Below are positions 17,437-26,481 of a stretch of DNA of 64,000 nt, piece by piece. The translations under genes were made by a program, and so were the position numbers. How positions within the stretch are numbered: the first letter of the stretch is position 1; each line of letters starts with the position of its first letter. Source of the DNA: Pyrobaculum islandicum DSM 4184 (GTDB taxonomy: Archaea > Thermoproteota > Thermoprotei > Thermoproteales > Thermoproteaceae). Under the pieces are notes generated by a model that was not told where the DNA came from, searched no databases, and saw only the letters and a list, made by a program, of their open reading frames with translations. The DNA is taken from NCBI RefSeq assembly GCF_000015205.1, contig NC_008701.1, positions 1,367,436 to 1,431,435 of the forward strand, in the 5' to 3' direction.

Positions 17437-17976
17437 ATGCCGGGTCTGCGGCCTGAATGTCTTCAGACGCCCAACGTGGGGAGGCGCTGTTGTATCTGTG
17501 GGGAAAACGAATGCTTTGTGGCGTTGTCGGATAGGGGCTTCACGATTCTGTTTGCCGACGGCGAGGAGGCAGTAGCTGAGGGGCCGCGTTGCGACTGCAT
17601 CGTTGTCCTTAGAAGAGACAACTATGTGGAGATTTACTCAGTTGAGCTCAAAAGAATAGCTGTCGGTGAGAGTAAAGCAGATGACGCGCAGGATCTTGGT
17701 AAGTATAAAGCCGATGATGCGCTGAACCCCGATACGCTTAGGCAGAAGTGCCAGAGATGTCTCAAGTGGGCCGAGGAGGTGGTAAACAAGTTTAACTCGC
17801 CTAGTAGGAGGGGGGTGGAGGTTGTCAAGAACTGCGTAATAGCGATCCCGATGGAGGTATTCCAGAAGGTCGCTACGCTCGTGCGTAGAGAGCGGTTTAG
17901 ATACAAGCCAAGTGGCGCACAGCTACGAATACTATATTGCAACGATTCTATAACCGGCCATGCAGAAGTTCTCTGA
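17437..17976 (+). CDS. PD-(D/E)XK-like nuclease partner of the ATPase
   Basis: A 179-residue protein with an N-terminal CCICGENEC cysteine cluster. A strand carrying CDCIVVLRRDN is followed by EIYSVELKRIAVGES and, later, LRQKCQRCLKWAEEVV. The spacing D, then E-x-K, then a helix with Q-K matches the PD-(D/E)XK nuclease core. The family cannot be named from sequence alone. It starts 6 nt after the ATPase stop. The pair resembles two-gene defence modules in which an ATPase controls a nuclease, which is an inference. Confidence 0.55.
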   Translation: MPGLRPECLQTPNVGRRCCICGENECFVALSDRGFTILFADGEEAVAEGPRCDCIVVLRRDNYVEIYSVELKRIAVGESKADDAQDLGKYKADDALNPDTLRQKCQRCLKWAEEVVNKFNSPSRRGVEVVKNCVIAIPMEVFQKVATLVRRERFRYKPSGAQLRILYCNDSITGHAEVL

Positions 17977-18112
17977 AGTTCAAAACTGGGCGTTCAGATG
18001 GCGCCGGCCCTTGTTGGAGTGCTTAATGGCGTGTCGCCAGCCCGTGAGTCTCAAGCCGTGGCTGAGCGTGCCGTTTGTCCCTAGGCGATCATTATTGACA
18101 GTTCTTGACTAA
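17977..18112. other. Short gap
   Basis: No gene seen. It separates the nuclease-like gene from the second TnpB relic and may include decayed element sequence. Confidence 0.4.
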
Positions 18113-18330
18113 TCACGCTAGGGACTTTCTCCTAGCCCACGCCTTCATGGGTATCCAAGATACCTCGGGCGTGGGGTCATTGGGCATGGGGCCGGGCGGC
18201 ACGCGGCCCTCCTTGAGTACACGCCTTTCGATGTTTACCACCGCGGCAACATCCCTTCCCTACTGCCGCCCGCAGCGTGGACACGGCGGTCGCCAAATCC
18301 GCGTGCGTGTCCCGAGCTGGGGGTGGCGAA
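18113..18330 (-). pseudogene. Relic of a TnpB C-terminus (second copy)
   Basis: On the minus strand the sequence reads QLGTRTRIW, then PCPRCGRQ, a stop codon, and GRDVAAVVNIERRVLKEG, RVPPGPMPNDPTPEVSWIP and MKAWARRKSLA before a stop at 18113-18115. The C-x-x-C pair and R-D-V-A-A-x-x-N-I are the zinc ribbon and RuvC-III motif of TnpB. An internal stop and the missing upstream domains show it is dead. It is inverted with respect to the 15505 relic, and both tails point at the ATPase-nuclease pair. Confidence 0.65.
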
Positions 18331-18373
18331 ACAAGGGGGGCTAAGCCGCTTTTTTATAACTGCCTTCCTGTTG

Positions 18374-19006
18374 TCATTGCGGTGCTCCTCTACCAGGGGC
18401 GTGGGGGCGGGCCTTCCCTGTGATTAAATAATACACGTGGTTGGTTATATAGACGGCGTGGTCTGACGCTCTTTCAAGTAGTCTGAGGATTACCGTCTCC
18501 ATAACTTTACACCTATCTGCGCCTTTTAGCACCTCCATAAGTGCCTCTTCGTAGCTTTTATCTACTACCTCGTCGTCTAATTTCACTACCTCTTCTAGTT
18601 TTGAAATGTCGCGGTTGAGGAACATATCTACCGCTGTGGTGACCATATGTATAACCACGTTGCCCACCTCTTGGACTTTTTTAGACTGACATCCGCCGCC
18701 GAGTTTTTCAACTACTATAGCTATGTCGTAGGCGTAGCGCGCTATTCTATATAAGTCGTAGGAAATAAAAAGCGCGCTTTTTAAAAAACGTAAGTCTATA
18801 GCCACGGGGTTGTAACGGGCGACTGTCTCCATAACTAGGTCGGAGACTTCGTCATGTATGTTGTGTAATCTAGAGGCGACCTCTCTAATTTTTTCTGCAC
18901 TTACACCTCCTGACAACGCCGTAGATAAAGCCTCTACGGCAAGCTTAGCGCCTTCTCTAAGTCTCTTAGAAATCTCCTCTTCTGCCAGATCTAGAAGTCT
19001 CCGCAT
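18374..19006 (-). CDS. phoU: PhoU-like phosphate regulator
   Basis: A 210-residue all-helical protein with two PhoU repeats. Conserved-type segments include LHNIHDEVSDLVMETVARY, LRFLKSALFISYDLYRIAR and LDDEVVDKSYEEALMEVL. PhoU restrains Pst-mediated phosphate uptake and signals phosphate status. It lies 22 nt after livF on the same strand, far from the pst genes, which begin beyond the liv operon. Function is well supported, the operon partner less so. Confidence 0.85.
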   Translation of the reverse strand: MRRLLDLAEEEISKRLREGAKLAVEALSTALSGGVSAEKIREVASRLHNIHDEVSDLVMETVARYNPVAIDLRFLKSALFISYDLYRIARYAYDIAIVVEKLGGGCQSKKVQEVGNVVIHMVTTAVDMFLNRDISKLEEVVKLDDEVVDKSYEEALMEVLKGADRCKVMETVILRLLERASDHAVYITNHVYYLITGKARPHAPGRGAPQ

Positions 19007-19028
19007 GAGATATATAAGCCAGATATTT

Positions 19029-19733
19029 TTAAACTCCTAGGTAGGCCTTTTTTATATGTTCATTTTCTACAACTTCTCTGGGGTCTCCCTGGAGTACTAT
19101 TCTGCCATTTTCAAGCACATATACATAGTCGCTTATCTCTAGTGATGCCGCCACGTTTTGCTCAACTAACAATATGGCCATATCTTCCCTCAGCTGTCTT
19201 ATAGTTTGGAATAAGTCGTTTACGACCTTTGGCGCAAGTCCGGCGCTTGGCTCGTCAATAAGTAGGACCTTCGGTCTAGACATCAACGCGCGGGCGAGGG
19301 CCAACATCTGTTGTTCGCCTCCGCTCATTGTGCCCGCCTTTTGACGTCTACGCTCTTTTAGCCTTGGGAAGAGCGTATATACAAACTCCAACGTGTCGTA
19401 CATCTTCTCTCTAGCCCTCCTCGTGTAGGCCCCCATTAGTAAATTCTCCTCTACTGTCATCTCTATAAACAAGCGCCGCCCCTCAGGCACAAGCGCCAGC
19501 CCCATCTCCACCTTTTCGTATGGCGGCGCCTTAGTTATATCTCTGCCGTTAAAAACTACACTACCGCCCCAAGGCTTTACAACCCCCATTATTGACAAAA
19601 GAGTTGTAGTTTTGCCAGCGCCGTTGGGACCTATGAGAGAGACAATAGACCTCTCGGGCACCTCGAGACTTATGCCAAACAACACTTGTAGCCTCCCGTA
19701 TCCAGACGCCAGTTGGGAAACTGTCAACGCCAT
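19029..19733 (-). CDS. livF: Branched-chain amino acid ABC transporter ATPase LivF
   Basis: A 234-residue ABC ATPase with Walker A GPNGAGKTTTLLS, signature MSGGEQQMLALARAL and Walker B VLLIDEPSAGLAPK. The start LTVSQLASGYGRLQVLFGIS is LivF-like. It overlaps livG by 10 nt and is the fifth gene of a livK-livH-livM-livG-livF series read on the minus strand. It powers uptake of hydrophobic amino acids or related ligands, such as urea or amides. Confidence 0.9.
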   Translation of the reverse strand: MALTVSQLASGYGRLQVLFGISLEVPERSIVSLIGPNGAGKTTTLLSIMGVVKPWGGSVVFNGRDITKAPPYEKVEMGLALVPEGRRLFIEMTVEENLLMGAYTRRAREKMYDTLEFVYTLFPRLKERRRQKAGTMSGGEQQMLALARALMSRPKVLLIDEPSAGLAPKVVNDLFQTIRQLREDMAILLVEQNVAASLEISDYVYVLENGRIVLQGDPREVVENEHIKKAYLGV

Positions 19734-20461
19734 GGCCTCCCCAGATATATTTCAACTACCTTCGGATCGCTTAGGGCTTTTTCAGGCGGCCCTTCGGCTA
19801 TTATCTTGCCCTGGTGCATTACGACGACTCTATGGGCAAGTTTAGCAACTGCCCGCATCCTGTGCTCCACTAGTGATATAGCCGCTATCCCCCTCTCCTC
19901 CGCCAGTCTCTTGAGTAAGTGCGTCATGGCGTCTATCTCGCCGGGGTTTAAGCCGGCCATAACTTCGTCGAGAAGTAAAAGCTTTGGGTTGGCGGCAAGC
20001 GCCCTAGCTAGCTCTAAAAGCCTCAGCTCGTTAAACGTAAGCCTGCCGGCTAATACATCCCTCTTCTCGTAGAGACCTACATACTTCAAAACCTCTTCAG
20101 CCACCTCCCTGGCCTTCGCCTTGTCGTAGCCCCCGTTGAATATAGCGCCTACGACAACGTTGTCAAGAACTGTCAGCTCTGGAAATGGCCTAGGCACTTG
20201 AAACGCCCTGGCGATGCCCAGCCTAGCCCTCTTATAGGGGGGCATATTTGTTATGTCTCTACCTTCGAAATATATCCTGCCCCCGTCTGGCTTGTAGACC
20301 CCGTTGATTAAATTGAGGAGGGTGGTCTTCCCAGACCCGTTGGGCCCAACCACGGCGAGGAACTCGCCCTTTTCTAAAGACAGCGAGACGCCGTCTACAG
20401 CCCGAAGCCCCCCGAACCTCTTTACTACGTTTTCTAACTTTAACAACGTCATGGCAACCAC
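19724..20461 (-). CDS. livG: Branched-chain amino acid ABC transporter ATPase LivG
   Basis: A 245-residue ABC ATPase with Walker A GPNGSGKTTLLNLI and Walker B LLLLDEVMAGLNPGEID. The signature reads LTFNELRLLELARAL rather than LSGGQ, a shape often seen in LivG. The C-terminal extension VEIYLG is typical of the family. Starts are possible at 20461 or at the ATG at 20452, which leads directly into LLKLENVVKRFGG. It overlaps livM by 13 nt and livF by 10 nt. Confidence 0.9.
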   Translation of the reverse strand: MVAMTLLKLENVVKRFGGLRAVDGVSLSLEKGEFLAVVGPNGSGKTTLLNLINGVYKPDGGRIYFEGRDITNMPPYKRARLGIARAFQVPRPFPELTVLDNVVVGAIFNGGYDKAKAREVAEEVLKYVGLYEKRDVLAGRLTFNELRLLELARALAANPKLLLLDEVMAGLNPGEIDAMTHLLKRLAEERGIAAISLVEHRMRAVAKLAHRVVVMHQGKIIAEGPPEKALSDPKVVEIYLGRPWR

Positions 20462-21414
20462 TCTCTCAATCTAGGCGGCATGTATATTCTCAATGTGCCT
20501 ATAATACCGCGTGGCATAGCCACAACTACCAGAAAGACTAAGAGAGCAGTGACTAAGGCTTGATAGCCTGGTAGATATACGCCTATTATGCTCCTGAGGT
20601 AGAAATAGATCAAGCCGCCCACTATAGGCCCTGTAACTGTGCCAGCTCCACCTAAAAACATCACCGCAAGGCCGTCTAGGATATATTCTATGAAGAACAC
20701 ATTCTCTGGAAATACTTGCATATTACCCAGGGGGTAGTACGCGGCGCCTAGCAGACCCGACAGCGATGCGCTTGTGGTAAACGCCAAGAGCTTGTACTTC
20801 GTCGGGTTTATGCCCATGGCCTTTGCGGCGTCTTCGTCTTGTCTAATCGCCGCGAGGGCATATCCAGATTTCCCAGCCTGAATGAGGTACATAGCTACGA
20901 CGGCTAAAAACCCCGTGGCTATTATGAGGAGGGGCGACCCCACGTTGGCCAACGTTAGAGCTAGGTCTCGGCCGAAGGCGCTGAACATCTTCGTGCCCAA
21001 GATCAAGCCGGCGCCGCCGCCCCAGATGTTGGCCCCAATTATAAGGTGTTTAACCCCCTCGTTGACGCCTATAGTCGCTATGGCGAAGTAGGCCCCCCTC
21101 AGCCTCAACGCAATGGCCCCCACGACGGCCGCCAGTAGAGCTGCCATCGCCACCCCCAGGGCGAGGCCGACCGGCAACGCCAGGAGGCCCAGCTGCGGCC
21201 AATAGTAGATCGTGACGCCTAGGCCGTAGGCCCCCATGGCTAGAAAAGCCACGTAGCCGAAGTCTACATATCCCGTCAGCCCCACGAAGACGTTTACCGC
21301 CTGCCCCAGCGCCATGAAAAACGCCACTGAGGCGATAGTCTTAGCATACTCTGGGTTTAGAAGCGCCGCCGCAGCCAACAGGGCGTATATCCCGAGGGGT
21401 AGGTAGGGCTTCAT
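20449..21414 (-). CDS. livM: Branched-chain amino acid ABC permease LivM
   Basis: A 321-residue membrane protein with about nine hydrophobic helices. The LivM landmarks are present: VFVGLTGYVDFGYVAFLAMG near residue 45 and LRLRGAYFAIATIGVNEG near 105. It forms the transmembrane pore with LivH. It overlaps livH by 4 nt (ATGA), so translation is coupled. Confidence 0.9.
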   Translation of the reverse strand: MKPYLPLGIYALLAAAALLNPEYAKTIASVAFFMALGQAVNVFVGLTGYVDFGYVAFLAMGAYGLGVTIYYWPQLGLLALPVGLALGVAMAALLAAVVGAIALRLRGAYFAIATIGVNEGVKHLIIGANIWGGGAGLILGTKMFSAFGRDLALTLANVGSPLLIIATGFLAVVAMYLIQAGKSGYALAAIRQDEDAAKAMGINPTKYKLLAFTTSASLSGLLGAAYYPLGNMQVFPENVFFIEYILDGLAVMFLGGAGTVTGPIVGGLIYFYLRSIIGVYLPGYQALVTALLVFLVVVAMPRGIIGTLRIYMPPRLREWLP

Positions 21415-22286
21415 AACCTAAAGAGGCCGGTGGGCCTAAAGAGGAGGAGCAACAGCAATACCACGAAGGCTGTGAACAAGGCCATTTGCGAGGGCTCGGC
21501 GAAGCCGGCGAGGGAGAAGAGGTAGTAACCCACCGACTCAATGACGCCGAATATCAACCCGGCCACGTAGGCGCCCATAATCGAGCCCAAGCCCCCCATT
21601 ACAGCAATTACGAAGCCGATCAAGGTGTAGGGCCCGCCCATGTAGGGATTTATGCCTACTGGGATAAAGAGAGTGAGTAAGACGCCGCCCAATGTCGTGA
21701 TCCCTATCCCCAAGGCGGCGCTGAAGGCGTATACATTTTCGACCTTTACCCCGACGAGTTGCGCCCCCAAAGGCTCTTGCACCACCGCCCTGACGGCTCT
21801 GCCAAAAAAAGTCTTGCGAAATAGAAACTCCAGGGCCACCGCTATGGCCAACGCCAAGATAGCGCCTAGTAATTTGCTGACCTCTACCTCAAGCCCAAAC
21901 AGCGGTATTGAGCCAAGACGCCACGTGTAGCCGACGAAATCGGGCCCCCAGAGCAACCTCGCCACCTCTGCCACGGCTATCCCAAGGGCAAACAAGGCGA
22001 CTAACATATGGAGCTCTCCCGCCTTCTTAAGCGGCTTAATTGCAACGAGATAGACTAGATACCCAAGCGCCATGCCCACCGCCATAGCCAACACCGCAGT
22101 GGCGAGGGGAGGCCACTTCCAGAGCGTAAAGGCGAAGAACGCCATGTACGCCCCAATCATAATAAAAGAGCCGTGAGCGACGTTTGCCACTCTCAACACG
22201 CCAAAGATAAGACTAAGTCCCAGAGTAGTAAGACCATATATAGACCCAATTATAACACCAGTTATAAAAAAGGGGATTATATCCAT
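21411..22286 (-). CDS. livH: Branched-chain amino acid ABC permease LivH
   Basis: A 291-residue integral membrane protein. IYGLTTLGLSLIFGVLRVA and NVAHGSFIMIGAYMAFF at the N-terminus, and VIAVMGGLGSIMGAYVAGL near the C-terminus, are LivH signatures. Its first base is the last base of livK. It pairs with LivM as the channel. Confidence 0.9.
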   Translation of the reverse strand: MDIIPFFITGVIIGSIYGLTTLGLSLIFGVLRVANVAHGSFIMIGAYMAFFAFTLWKWPPLATAVLAMAVGMALGYLVYLVAIKPLKKAGELHMLVALFALGIAVAEVARLLWGPDFVGYTWRLGSIPLFGLEVEVSKLLGAILALAIAVALEFLFRKTFFGRAVRAVVQEPLGAQLVGVKVENVYAFSAALGIGITTLGGVLLTLFIPVGINPYMGGPYTLIGFVIAVMGGLGSIMGAYVAGLIFGVIESVGYYLFSLAGFAEPSQMALFTAFVVLLLLLLFRPTGLFRL

Positions 22287-23710
22287 TATCTACAGAGTTG
22301 GCCGGCGGCTTTCTGATCCCACGTCAGAGAGGGGTAGACCAGCTTCCCCTCGGCGACGTCGGCAGGCCAGACGACGACCCTCTGGCCGCCCTGCCACTGG
22401 ATGACGACCATTGTATGTGCCACGTTTAAATTCGTAGCCGGGTCGAGCTTAAACTCGCCGAAGAAGGTCATAAACCTGGAGTTCCTCAACGCGTTGAGCA
22501 CCTTGTCTGAATCCGCCGAGGCGGCCTTCTGCACCCCGTATAGTATGGCCAAGACCCCCTCGGCGGCCCAAGCGGCGTGGTAGCCCGGCTCCACCTCCTT
22601 GCCGCCCATCTCCTTAGCCACCTTCTTGAAATATGTTATGAACTCCTCCTTCGTGGGGCCAAACCAATCCTCGCCTCTCTGCTTGGCGAGCTGCGGGCTG
22701 TAGGTGACGCCGGGCTCCCAGTGCGACGGGCCGACGACGCACTCGGCCTTTGTCTCCAGCGCCTTGTAGAAGTCCGGCACCAGAGGCGCCACAGACAGAG
22801 CGATGAGTTTGGCGTCGACCTTCTGCTCAGCCAACTGCCTAACCACAAGCTGGCCGTCGGCGAAGTGAGAGGCAACTATTATGACGTCTGGCGCCGCCTG
22901 CTTAACCTTCAGAATTTGTGGCGTTAGATCCTTGGGAGAGGCAGGGTATACCTCGTAGACCACCACCTGGAGGCCTAGCTTCTCCGCATAGGCCTTCGCC
23001 CCCTCCGCCACCTGTCTGTTAAACTCGCTGTCTCTGTATAAGATGGCCACCTTCTTCGCCGTGGGGTCCCGCTTCACTACCATGTCCAACACGGGGACCA
23101 TATATTGACTCGCCGGCGCGGCCACGCCCACGACGTACTTAAAGCCCTGCTGGAAGATACGGTCTGAAGAGGCGCCGACCACCGCCATCAACACGCCGTA
23201 TTTCTCTGCAATTGGCGAAACGCCAAGGGCTAGGTCGGAGCCGTATGGGCTGAGCAAGAAGTTGACCTTGTCTTGCGTCACGAGAGACTCGGTTATGCTC
23301 TGGGCCAGCTCTAGCTTAGACTCACTATCTCTATATATAAGCCGCACCTTTACCTTCTTGCCGCCGCAGTCAACGCCGCCTCTGTCGTTGATCCAGTTTA
23401 CGACGGCCAGCGCGCCCCAAAGAGAGTACTGACCCTCGGCGGCGTATCTGCCTGAGATCGGCATCGCGGTGCCTATGACAATTTCGTCGGGACATTTAGC
23501 CACAGAGGGGGGCTGGGTAGTTGTTTGAGGTGGCGTAGAGGTGGTAGGCGATGGCGTTGGAGAAGTTACGGGAGAAGACGTAGTTGGAGATTGTTTAGCT
23601 GGAGAAGTAGTGGGGGGCGCCGAAGGCTGGGTAGAAATCCAAGCTAGAGCGCCTAGGACAGCCACTACCGCGACAACAACAATAGCCCAGAGGGCCTTAG
23701 AGCCTACCAT
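22286..23710 (-). CDS. livK: Substrate-binding protein of the Liv transporter
   Basis: A 474-residue exported protein. Residues 5-27 form a signal/anchor helix, followed by a Pro/Thr/Ser-rich linker of about 45 residues, a typical glycosylated stalk in crenarchaeal binding proteins. The body starts EIVIGTAMPISGRYAAEG and continues as a type I periplasmic binding fold (Peripla_BP_6). It captures the ligand outside the cell for LivHM-GF. The promoter has TTTAAATA about 25 nt upstream of the ATG at 23710. Confidence 0.88.
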   Translation of the reverse strand: MVGSKALWAIVVVAVVAVLGALAWISTQPSAPPTTSPAKQSPTTSSPVTSPTPSPTTSTPPQTTTQPPSVAKCPDEIVIGTAMPISGRYAAEGQYSLWGALAVVNWINDRGGVDCGGKKVKVRLIYRDSESKLELAQSITESLVTQDKVNFLLSPYGSDLALGVSPIAEKYGVLMAVVGASSDRIFQQGFKYVVGVAAPASQYMVPVLDMVVKRDPTAKKVAILYRDSEFNRQVAEGAKAYAEKLGLQVVVYEVYPASPKDLTPQILKVKQAAPDVIIVASHFADGQLVVRQLAEQKVDAKLIALSVAPLVPDFYKALETKAECVVGPSHWEPGVTYSPQLAKQRGEDWFGPTKEEFITYFKKVAKEMGGKEVEPGYHAAWAAEGVLAILYGVQKAASADSDKVLNALRNSRFMTFFGEFKLDPATNLNVAHTMVVIQWQGGQRVVVWPADVAEGKLVYPSLTWDQKAAGQLCR

Positions 23711-23836
23711 ATGGCTTTAGATGAGAACATTATTTAAACATAATCATTAATTATATATAATTGTAGATCTCTAAACACAAAAACCGACGAATATATCCAA
23801 GATACTAATACGCCCGCTGTCTATGATATGACAACG
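23711..23836 (-). promoter_or_regulatory. livK promoter region and pst/liv boundary
   Basis: This 126-bp AT-rich gap separates pstB from livK. A minus-strand TTTAAATAAT box lies about 25 nt before the livK start codon, so liv has its own promoter and is not just read through from pst. ATTATATATAATT at about 23751-23763 is a near-palindrome that could bind a regulator. Confidence 0.5.
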
Positions 23837-24589
23837 TCAATATAGTCTGCCTGTTACATATTTTTCTGTAAGCTGGTGTCTGGGCTTTGTAAATATATCT
23901 CTTGTAGCACCCCACTCCACGATCTGCCCCTTGTACAAGAAGGCGACGTAGTCGCTAATTCTCGCCGCCTGCTGCGGGAAGTGAGTCACCATAACGATGG
24001 CCATGTCCTTCTTCAGCTCTAGAAAGAGCGCCTCTATCTTCGCCGTGTTCTCCGGGTCTAGATTCGCGGTTGGCTCGTCGGCGAGGAGGACCTCAGGCTG
24101 GAACGCCAGCGCCCGCGCTATGCAGAGTCTCTGTTGCTGGCCGCCCGACAGCTTGCCCGCGGGGGCGCCCAGCCTGTCCCTCACCTCGTCCCACAGCTGG
24201 GCTTTCTCAAGGGCCCACCTAACCCTCTCCTGGAGCTCCCTCTTGCTCTTCGCCAGCCGGTTTAGCTTAAGGCCGAGGGCGACGTTTTCAAAGATAGAGA
24301 GATTGGGGATGGGGTTGGGGATCTGGAAGACCATCTGGACTCTCCGCCTGAGTTCCACCACATCCATCTTGAATATGTCCCTCCCGTCTAGATACACCTC
24401 CCCCGACACCTTCGCCTCGGGGTACAGCTCGATCAGCCTGTTGAACACCCTCAGGAGAGTCGACTTGCCGCTCCCCGACGGGCCCATAAGCGCCGTGATG
24501 CTCTTGTCTGGTATGGAGAGGTCGACTCCCACAATTACTTGCGTCTGACCGAAAGACACCCTCAGCCCCCTCGTCTCTATCTTCGACAT
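23837..24589 (-). CDS. pstB: Phosphate ABC transporter ATPase PstB
   Basis: A 250-residue ATPase with Walker [18 protein letters not shown], signature [15 protein letters not shown] and Walker [37 protein letters not shown] is a PstB-type Q-loop. It provides ATP hydrolysis for phosphate import. The gene starts 4 nt after pstA and is the last gene of the pst series before the liv promoter. Confidence 0.93.
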   Translation of the reverse strand: MSKIETRGLRVSFGQTQVIVGVDLSIPDKSITALMGPSGSGKSTLLRVFNRLIELYPEAKVSGEVYLDGRDIFKMDVVELRRRVQMVFQIPNPIPNLSIFENVALGLKLNRLAKSKRELQERVRWALEKAQLWDEVRDRLGAPAGKLSGGQQQRLCIARALAFQPEVLLADEPTANLDPENTAKIEALFLELKKDMAIVMVTHFPQQAARISDYVAFLYKGQIVEWGATRDIFTKPRHQLTEKYVTGRLY

Positions 24590-24593
24590 GGTA

Positions 24594-25484
24594 TCACCTC
24601 AAGACCCTCGCCAATATAAATATAACGAGAACTATGGTGAGCAACACGGCGGCTGCCCCATAGGCAGACAATATCTGCACCTCGTAGGGGCTTTGGGCGG
24701 CGTACCAAATCCAGAGCGACACAGCGCCGGTGGGGCCGGTGAAGGGGCTGTAGTAGGCGTTTCCAAAAGCCGTGAAGAGAAGCGGCGCTGTCTCTCCCGC
24801 CACCTTCGCCGTGCCGATGAGAGCTGCCGTAAGCACAGCCCTGGAGACCACCTTTCTCAACACGATAAACACGGCGTTGAACTCCCGGCCGCCCACTCCA
24901 TATGCCGCCTCCCGCAGAGGCCGCTCTATTGAGGCGTAGGCACTCGCGGTGGCGAGAGCCACATAGGGAATCATGACTATGGCTAAAGCAACCGCGCCTG
25001 CGTATGCATTGAACCCCTCCAGCGGCCCCAAAAACCAGCCCCCGGGCAATTTACTAAGGATATATCTATTTAAGTCGTCTACCGCCAGGCTCATAACGGC
25101 GTAGACAAAGAGGCCGATGGCCACTGTGGGGAACTCCACCAGGATGTTTACGCCAGCTCTCGCAATTTGGGCTAGGCGCTCCCTCCCCATCTCGCCTATG
25201 TATACGCCTAGGGGAAACCCCACGGCAAAGCCGGCGAGAGCCCCAAGCGCCGTCATATATAGCGTGCCCACGAGCATAGGCCCAACCCCGCCCTCTTTGT
25301 CGAAGGGTGTCGGCGGGGGGCACAGGAGGAAGGTCCAGAGGCCCCCCAGTTTGGCGATGGCGGCGGCGCCCTTAATGTAGACGTCTGCGATAAGCCAGAA
25401 GAGGGGGGCCACCGCCAGCGCGGCTAGGGCCACGAAGAGGGCCATCCCCAGTTTGTCCAGAGCCCTCCTCAGCCTCATTGCCAC
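24594..25484 (-). CDS. pstA: Phosphate ABC transporter permease PstA
   Basis: A 296-residue membrane protein with six hydrophobic segments and the binding-protein-dependent transport loop around [38 protein letters not shown] is diagnostic of PstA. It overlaps pstC by 10 nt. It partners PstC as the phosphate channel. Confidence 0.92.
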   Translation of the reverse strand: MAMRLRRALDKLGMALFVALAALAVAPLFWLIADVYIKGAAAIAKLGGLWTFLLCPPPTPFDKEGGVGPMLVGTLYMTALGALAGFAVGFPLGVYIGEMGRERLAQIARAGVNILVEFPTVAIGLFVYAVMSLAVDDLNRYILSKLPGGWFLGPLEGFNAYAGAVALAIVMIPYVALATASAYASIERPLREAAYGVGGREFNAVFIVLRKVVSRAVLTAALIGTAKVAGETAPLLFTAFGNAYYSPFTGPTGAVSLWIWYAAQSPYEVQILSAYGAAAVLLTIVLVIFILARVLR

Positions 25485-26398
25485 CTCCTGATGAGGTATA
25501 GGGCAGCGGCGTTTATCGCTATGCCTAACACCGCCAGCGCGAGCGCCCCGGCGAAGAGCGCCGCCGTCATATACTTATAGGCGGCGGCGTTGGGGAACTG
25601 GAGGGCGATTAGCGAAGAGATGGTAATCCCCCCGTCGAAAAGGCTGGCGGGGAGAGAGCCGAGCTTGCCCCCCACCACCATGGCCACCGCCACGGTCTCG
25701 CCCATCGCTCGTCCAAGCGCCAGGAAGACGCCTCCCACCACGTAGTTCCGTATGTGCCTAAGCTTGACGAGAACTGTCTCCAGCCTGGTGGCTCCCAGGG
25801 CGTAGACGGCCTCCTCCACGGCCTTAGGCACCGCGGCGTAGCCCTCCCTAATCACAGCCGCGGCGTAGGGCGTCACCATGACGGCCAGGAGGATCCCCGC
25901 AGTGAGGAGAGAATACTGCGACGGCATAGCGCCGGGCCCAAAGACGGCGTTTACAGCCGACTGGAGGAGAGGCCCCAGGGCGAAGATCCCCCAGAGGCCG
26001 TAGAGAACGGTGGGCATAGTCGCCGTGAGATCTACAAGAGAGGCGAAGAGGGGCCTCAGCCTAGGCGGCAGAACCTCGTTAATTGTCACGGCCACCCCAA
26101 CCGCCATGGGGAAGGCAAGCGAGATGGCTATAGCCGACGTAATGAGAGTTCCCACCAAGGCGGGCAACACGCCGTATTCCTCCCGCGCAGGGTCCCAAAC
26201 TGTTGAAGTAAACACGGCGAGGCCCTCCCGCTCTAAGATGGGATATGCGTAGACGAGAAACATGGCGATGAGGAGGGCCACGGCGACTAGCGCAGAAATG
26301 CCAAACATCCTAAGCCCCCACCTCATCTTGATAAACAGAAGGGCAAGAGCCGCCGCTAGATAGGGCAGGACGAGAACCGCGAGGATAAACCCTAGCAT
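25475..26398 (-). CDS. pstC: Phosphate ABC transporter permease PstC
   Basis: A 307-residue membrane protein with about six helices. EEYGVLPALVGTLITSAIAI, then AVPKAVEEAVYALGATRLET (the EAA loop) and LALGRAMGETVAVAMVVGG, are PstC signatures. It lies 83 nt after pstS and overlaps pstA. Confidence 0.92.
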   Translation of the reverse strand: MLGFILAVLVLPYLAAALALLFIKMRWGLRMFGISALVAVALLIAMFLVYAYPILEREGLAVFTSTVWDPAREEYGVLPALVGTLITSAIAISLAFPMAVGVAVTINEVLPPRLRPLFASLVDLTATMPTVLYGLWGIFALGPLLQSAVNAVFGPGAMPSQYSLLTAGILLAVMVTPYAAAVIREGYAAVPKAVEEAVYALGATRLETVLVKLRHIRNYVVGGVFLALGRAMGETVAVAMVVGGKLGSLPASLFDGGITISSLIALQFPNAAAYKYMTAALFAGALALAVLGIAINAAALYLIRRWQ

Positions 26399-26481
26399 AG
26401 GCTACAATACCTACAATTTTTATGGTTTTCCCCCGCGCATCTGACGGTTATCAAACAACGGCTCTCTGACAGATAGCCGAC

